Shown here: positions 58,859 to 64,000 of the stretch, piece after piece
How positions within the stretch are numbered: position 1 is the first letter of the stretch
Layout: every line of letters starts with the position of its first letter
NCBI GenBank assembly: GCA_015956445.1
Contig: WIUZ02000001.1
Location: forward strand, 4,278,001 to 4,342,000
Source: Thelephora terrestris
Lineage: Eukaryota > Basidiomycota > Agaricomycetes > Thelephorales > Thelephoraceae
Reading direction: 5' to 3'
DNA: 64,000 nt
Made by a program: the position numbers and the translations under genes
Notes under the pieces: model-generated
What the model saw: the letters and a program-made list of their open reading frames with translations, nothing else
What the model was told of the DNA's origin: nothing
Database searches by the model: none

Positions 58859-61800
58859 ATGCTCTGTGAAGCCCGTGTCTGGAGGTCACTCCTCAAACGT
58901 GCCCCTCGCTCTGCGTCCAACCAGACTTCCACCTCATCGAAACCCATCTTTCGAAACCCTCACAAGGCCTCAATTTCGTGCTCATACTCTACTCTTCCCT
59001 CCAACTCAGGAGAAACGCCTTTGTCTGCCCTTCATCCTTTACCTGAAGAATCAGAATGGAAACGCGTGTTCAGCCCTCCTGCTTCCCCCCTCATCCTGCG
59101 AGAGAGGATATCTATTCGTAACCCCAAAACCGCCAGAGCTCTCGCGGAAGGCTTTACCAACTGGACGAAACCTTTTCTCAAGGCCGATGAAGCTATGGGA
59201 AGAGGAAGAGCTGCAAAGGGAGCACCAAAAATTCTTATTGAGGCTTTCCCCGGTACGATGTCCTTTTACTCTTGCATTGCCTCATCGGTGTATTGACGCC
59301 CCCCGTCGTGGTTTTCCAGGACCCGGAGCGCTGACGAGGGCTTTGCTTACCCTCCCAAGGGATACCTTCGATAGGCTGCTTGTGTTGGAGAACCATCCCG
59401 CATATTTGGACTACCTCAAGGTAAACCTGCGCATATACGCTCGTCCTTCCGCCTCACGACATCCGGGTCTGACACGTTCTCTACTATACGTAGCCATTGG
59501 AACAAATTGACGATAGGGTCAAGGTGATCCCTTACAGCGGTTACAGTTGGGACACATATTCCATGCTGGAGGAGCAAGGTTGGTTAGACGATGTCCCAAA
59601 AATCCCATGGGACGACGGAGGTGCGGATAAAAAACCTTCAATTTATGACGCACGTGGTTAATTATGTGCAGTTCACCCAAGCCTCCATTTCATCAGCCAC
59701 GTACCGCTTTCGGTCGTCGGCGAACAGCTCATGAACCAGTTCTTGAGGTGTATACCCGACAAGGCCTGGCTATTCAAGTACGGAAGAGTACCTCTGAACC
59801 TAATCACGGGAGAATGGGTATGGAAGGTGAGACCGATACGGCCCCCCATCTTCCCCACATTGGACGTTCCGTTCGTGTTTGGTTTCTTTCGTTCGGTTCT
59901 TTGGTTCTTGATTTTGACCCCGGGTCGCGGGCGCGGTTTGGGTCTGATGACTCTACCCGTTCAGGCTTCGGTTCACCGTTCCGCACTCGCATTTCCAGCC
60001 GGCTTTTCGTTCTCCCCGGTCACCCGATTCGAGGCTACGTTGTGACTACCCCTGCGCCCATGTGCCCACGTGTTTCCTCGTGTTTCTGGGTTGTTGTACC
60101 TCCAAGCAGCCTACCGGATTGCTGCGGGCTCGCCAGTTCCCGGGGGTTAGGCAGCGAAACGCGCCTCCATACGCATTGATATCTCTCAACGCAATCCGAA
60201 AGGAAGTCCTACCACTGTCTTTCACACAATCGATCAAGTGATCTACCCCTCGCCATTCAACTTCACTACCGCCCCCTTCTTTCCCCACCATCCTCCCATT
60301 TGGTTGTGATCGCTACCCAGGATTATGTGTCGCGTTCTGTATTCGACAGTTGTCGCTGAGAGGGTCCGTCGCTAGTTCGGTCGATGAGTGATTCTCGGGG
60401 GTCATATCAAGGATCACCAATCTCATTGGATCCCTTGATCCTTGATTATCCACTGCGTTTGCAATCGTTCCACCCCTCCTTCACCTTCATTGGGTCCCCC
60501 TCGTTTGCGCCCTCTCGTCAACATGTTTGACCCCTTACTCTGTATTGGGAGAGGCCGCGTGCTCCTGGTTCTATCTTTGGTATCTCTGCTTCACCTCGCT
60601 AGGTTTTCTCGGGCCCCGCTTATCCAATCCACCAGCGTGCGCAGTCTTCTGCGATACGCTATTCCCCAGTCATCATCTCTCGCCCAAACCCGCTTTTACT
60701 CCTTCTGGGTGTGCGACAGTGACCGCAATGCCCAGACGTGTGTTCGCTTCTACATCCCGGGAATTTTCAATAGAGTGAGCACGGTGGCTGTCGATTTCTA
60801 CACACGGCGTTACCGTATCATGCGTTATCCCCTGGTTTCAGCCTCCTCGATCAGGTGGCCACATCACATCCTCAGGGCGCGAAGTCAATCTGTCTTGCGC
60901 GCACCTCTCTTTCTATTCATTTTCTCTCCCATGACTGTTCAATTGTTTCTTTTCCATTCTTTCGTCCCAGCAGATCCGCCGATGTCTGTTATGTTTGATC
61001 GCTTTCTGATACTCCACCTGTTGATGTGCCTTTTTCATTACCGTTTCTTCTCATCCATTTTCCCCATTCGTACCTTCACTCCCTTCGTCTTTCACCCTTC
61101 CTTCCCTTTCACTCATCAAAATCTCACGTCCCAAAAACCTTCAGCGTTCATCAGCAGGTCCCATGGAGTCTGCTCGTTGCAAGCTGAGCGTCATCGCCGA
61201 CGCTACGGCGGAATTATCGTTGACCCTTCCCCAAGAGAGGCTGCTCCCTTACGTTGAGCATTTCCACCCGCTTGTGCACACGGCCGGGAAACCGTCAAAA
61301 AAGCCCGTTGGTAGGAAGGTGGGGCATCCGATGGTGGGAGTGAGCATCTTGCCGCATGAGGATCAGGCTATTGGGGTCGCGATGTTGGAGAAGTGGGATT
61401 ACTGTTTGAGGAGGTTGTTTGTATTGAAAGGGCAGAGTTTGAAGGTTGCTATTGGGTACGTGGGATCTCTCTCTTCTTGACGGCCTGTGATGTTATGATT
61501 GCGGTGTTGAACTTGGATCTCTTTCTTTTTTTCTTGTGGGTAGGTCGTTGGCGCCTGGTGCGCAAAGCCTCCTCAAGCCTCTCACAGACCCGAGCCTCCC
61601 GCCTGAACAACGGCTCGACATGAACAAGCAGATCAGGAGACTGGATATTAGGGATTGGGCGTTGATCATCAGAGCGTTTAATAATTGGCCTTTTGCCCCT
61701 GAGGTAAGTAATCATCGGTCTTCCCCTCTCCTTCTCTTCGTTCCTGTGCTGCTCCATTGCTTGTCTTTTTGGGTGGGATTTGGCGCTGACTGTTGTCGAC

Positions 61801-61862
61801 GATAGGACTTGTTGATTCACGACACGTATAATCCGGGCTCGAGGGGTGGCATGCACGAGTAG
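58859..61862 (+). CDS. MTF1: Mitochondrial transcription factor B / rRNA dimethyladenosine transferase-like protein
   Basis: Seven exons: 58859-59252, 59320-59420, 59494-59620, 59672-59826, 61145-61455, 61544-61703 and 61806-61862; 434 aa. The N-terminus is rich in arginine, serine and threonine and lacks acids for ~40 residues, as in mitochondrial targeting sequences. The SAM-fold motif I region reads AFPGPGALTRALL. It is followed by LLVLENHPAYLDYLKPLE, RVKVIPYSGYSWDTY, HPSLHFISHVPLSVVGEQL, WLFKYGRVPLNLITGEWVW, RCKLSVIADATA, LEKWDYCLRRLFV and SLAPGAQSLLKPL. This order fits fungal Mtf1/TFB proteins, which assist mitochondrial RNA polymerase at promoters and derive from KsgA-type rRNA methylases. 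Intron 4 is 1318 nt, about 25 times the local norm. It was placed by joining GEWVWK to RSSAGPMESARCK in frame. Confidence 0.87.
59827..61144 (+). other. oversized intron 4 (1318 nt) of the mitochondrial transcription factor-like gene
   Basis: It begins GTGAGA and ends ACCTTCAG, phase 0. All other introns in this gene are 51-102 nt. It contains long open frames in two phases (60442-61257 reaches across the 3' end), but these are low complexity and not recognised. A hairpin lies at 60406-60446. No transposon ends or group I/II features were seen. Confidence 0.65.
60406..60446. repeat. stem-loop inside the large intron
   Basis: Outer arms ATCAAGGATC (60406-60415) and GATCCTTGAT (60437-60446) are perfectly complementary. 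Inside, CCAAT (60417-60421) pairs with ATTGG (60425-60429) around a CTC loop, leaving a bulge on the 3' side. Confidence 0.75.
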
Positions 61863-62978
61863 ATTATCGGGACGTGGAACCCAGACGTTGGGGGTAGCTT
61901 AGCCATCGACACTGGGGGGCGGCAAGATAGGTTTCGCCGGTATCTTGGCCCCCTCCGAAATTGGTTGGGTGGGCTTGGGGTTGCTGGTCGCGGGGGTTGT
62001 GAGGACTTGACGTAGTGTTGATGACCGTAATGTCGTCCTCGCGTCCGTGTGCGTTTGTGGAAGATAATGTTAATACCCTCCCCTGCTCTCAATTTGGCGT
62101 TCGAAGCCTCTCAGGCAGACGAAGGGTTCGTGTTCATTGGGTCAAGTCTTCGCATACCGTTCTGCTCTACAAGACGAGGCCTTTTCACCTTTAAGCCTCT
62201 CTGGGCCCCTCCTTCTCCGACCACGAACGTACTATGCCAAGCCATTCCGTCAACATGCTGTCGTTTTTAGTGATCCATCCAGCGGGATGGGGATTGTATC
62301 GAAAAAGTGGGTGTCCAGGCCTCAGGAAACGGGGGTAACTCACTGGAGGCTTGATCGATATCATAAGAAGTAATCATCGGGGTATTGTGCCGTCTGATAT
62401 CCACTACTAGGAAGGGAGACCTTCCGTCAATCTTTCGATCTTCCGAGGAGAGCTCTGTATATCTCGAGGTCCTCCGAGTTCCCCGGCGTGGAGGCAGCGT
62501 GCGCGGTAGAATCTGTCGACCTGCCGGATAACGTGAAGCACACGTTGGCAGAACTTGGGCCTTCGACATAATACGAACTTCGTGTTTTGGAAACTGCGCG
62601 CCAGGACCAAATAATAGGTGAATTGCTTTGTTGTCACAGCCCCAAGTTGATTCCAAACGACTTTCTTATCCATGATGCACAGCCCAATCCCTAACTGGGG
62701 AAAGTAATGGCTGAAGTAGCACCAACGAATGCGCATTGGCACTTGTCCTGGGGTTAACACAAGAGCTTCGAGCGATGAGTAGCACGCAGTGAAGAATCCG
62801 TGTGACCGCCGATCGATGATCGCAAGCAGCTTAACTCAATGCTGCCTAAGGGGCCGAATTTCCCTTCATCGTATGGCTGAGCTGTCTCGTGACACAGTAA
62901 CCGCCCATCTGTATCAGAGTTCTGCACTTCCTCGCATCCTATTACACCGTCTCCTTCCATCCACAACAACTATCGGCC
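61863..62978. other. intergenic region before the NLR-like gene
   Basis: Contains minus-strand frames (62760-62407, 117 codons; 62969-62754) without recognisable motifs, and the 5' flank of the NLR-like gene. No RNA gene or repeat seen. Confidence 0.4.
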
Positions 62979-64000
62979 ATGGATCCAAGATCCCGGCGAC
63001 AGAATGGGCAGAATGGCAACCCTCCAGCGTTGAACGTGGCCATCGAAGCCTTGAACCACGCGAAGGATGTCTCCAGCGTCATACCGGCAAGGGCTATCTT
63101 TGGATCCGTCAGCGGCCTTCTAACTGCAATCAGAGTGGGTTCCCCCTAAGTCCAGACTCGTCGGTAGACTGATGGCCAATGTGAGCAGGACCCGATGGCC
63201 AATACAAGCAACTACATCGAACTGGGGTTGGCCTGCGCTGACCTCTGTAGAGTCCTCGACAGGGTGCTGAACGGTCGACAAACAGATCAATTCGAGCGGT
63301 CCTTAGTGGAGGCCATAGAACAATTGACAACGTGAGTTGAACCAGCGGAGATGGATACTGTGCCTGACTTGCTCACATCGCTTTGATCGTAGGACTGTGG
63401 CAGAGATTCAGAGGAGCGTCGATATTAAGCGTGGCAAACGAGGTGTTATATCCCGCCCTTTCCATGCGAAGAGCGACAAAGACGCGATCGCCACCTGGAA
63501 ATTGAGCCTCAACAGGATCCTCCATGTCTTTAATGTGCGTTCCATCAAATTTTCACCCACTTTCCTGACCATCCGCTTCCAGACCGAACTTGCAGTAAAC
63601 ACTTATGTAGCGGTTTCCGATATTCGTCGTACCATTGTGGAAGGAAATGAAGGGACTGATGACTGGAAACGCTCAGTGAGTAACCCTCATGCACTGCTGA
63701 TGGCTAAAAAGGTCCTTATCTCGCGTAGGCTGGGACCAGGTTTGCCGATCCAACTACAAATAGATCCACACCTTACCTTTGAATTCAGACAAGTTGGAGA
63801 ATCGCCTCCCCCACAGCCGAGGGCCTGTTTCGGTCGCGACAACCTGATCAAGAAGATTGCTGGTCTCGTCGAAGGCCTCACTCCGATGGCTCTCATTGGT
63901 GCAGGTGGTATTGGGAAGACATCTGTTGCCCTAGCTGTTCTCCACCACGACCGCATAAAGGAACGATTTGGCGATAACCGCCGATTTATCCGTTGCGACC
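62979..64000 (+). CDS. NB-ARC/STAND-type (NLR-like) protein, N-terminal part, continues beyond window
   Basis: Exons 62979-63134, 63189-63331, 63393-63534, 63583-63675 (or to 63679) and a last exon reaching the window edge. The N-terminal ~180 residues form the helical domain commonly found before NB-ARC in Agaricomycetes: NVAIEALNHAKDVSSVIPAR, IFGSVSGLLTAIR, YIELGLACADLCRVLDRVLN, TTVAEIQRSVDIK, WKLSLNRILHVFNTELAVN. The NTPase starts CFGRDNLIKKIAGLVEGL and has a perfect P-loop, GAGGIGKT (63898-63921), followed by SVALAVLHHDRIKERFGDN. Such proteins usually continue into TPR or WD40 repeats and are thought to act in self/non-self recognition; this is inference. The intron before the last exon is unclear: 36 nt (63676-63711) or 60 nt (63680-63739) both keep the frame. 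Confidence 0.84.
63898..63921 (+). other. Walker A (P-loop) of the NLR-like protein
   Basis: Encodes GAGGIGKT, the ATP/GTP phosphate-binding loop of NB-ARC/STAND NTPases. Preceded by hydrophobic MALI as the beta-strand leading into the loop. Confidence 0.92.

Noticed and set aside
58500-59510. 336-codon open frame on the plus strand
   Set aside because: It overlaps exons 1-2 of the mitochondrial transcription factor-like gene in another frame. It is S/P/L-rich and reads across the introns of the real gene.
60442-61257. 271-codon open frame ending in exon 5 of the mitochondrial transcription factor-like gene
   Set aside because: Low-complexity F/S/L-rich translation without a family, out of frame with the conserved exon that it overlaps; treated as intron sequence.

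Overview
The window is nuclear DNA of a filamentous basidiomycete, most likely an Agaricomycete. Nearly every gene is cut by several introns of about 45-70 nt with GT...AG ends, genes are close-packed on both strands, and several families are ones typical of mushroom-forming fungi (BTB proteins with an internal acidic stretch, a fungal Ifi-6-16 protein, an NB-ARC-type STAND protein). No prokaryotic, organellar, CRISPR or clearly viral sequence was seen. I built 21 gene models by hand. For every complete multi-exon model except the frameshifted BTB copy, the exon lengths sum to a whole number of codons.

Left part (1-19.7 kb), dense housekeeping genes: a PRKRIP1-type splicing-associated protein (cut by the window edge), an Ifi-6-16/ISG12-like protein, Mediator subunit MED14, Elongator subunit ELP6, translation factor eIF3c, the spliceosomal core protein SmD3, a CLC chloride/proton exchanger, a GLTSCR1/BICRA-like SWI/SNF protein and an extended short-chain dehydrogenase. 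Most are in divergent or convergent pairs separated by only 150-520 bp.

Middle (20.7-34.9 kb): three tandem copies of a ten-exon gene for a protein with two successive BTB/POZ-like modules and a C-terminal eight-cysteine double zinc ribbon. Copies A and B are open. Copy C has a 2-nt deletion in exon 1 and no terminal intron. Between B and C lies a decayed copy of the 3' end of the neighbouring APC/C gene CDC23, which shows that the duplicated unit reached into that gene. CDC23 itself is intact and shares a 65-bp divergent promoter with ALG14 (N-glycosylation).

Right part (34.9-64 kb): gene-poor tracts of 3-5 kb alternate with single conserved genes: U2AF small subunit, a Zn2Cys6 transcription factor with a GC-AG intron, a TAPT1/Emp65-family membrane protein, a disordered protein of unknown function, a PalI/SUR7-family membrane protein, and a mitochondrial transcription factor B/rRNA dimethylase-like gene with an exceptional 1.3-kb intron. 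The right edge holds the start of an NLR-like (STAND) gene through its Walker A motif.

Three genes belong to pre-mRNA splicing (PRKRIP1, SmD3, U2AF35) and three to transcription/chromatin (MED14, GLTSCR1-like, Zn2Cys6), but they are not an operon-like system. The accessory and evolving parts are the BTB array and the NLR at the right end. All functions are inferred from recognised family motifs; no search was run.
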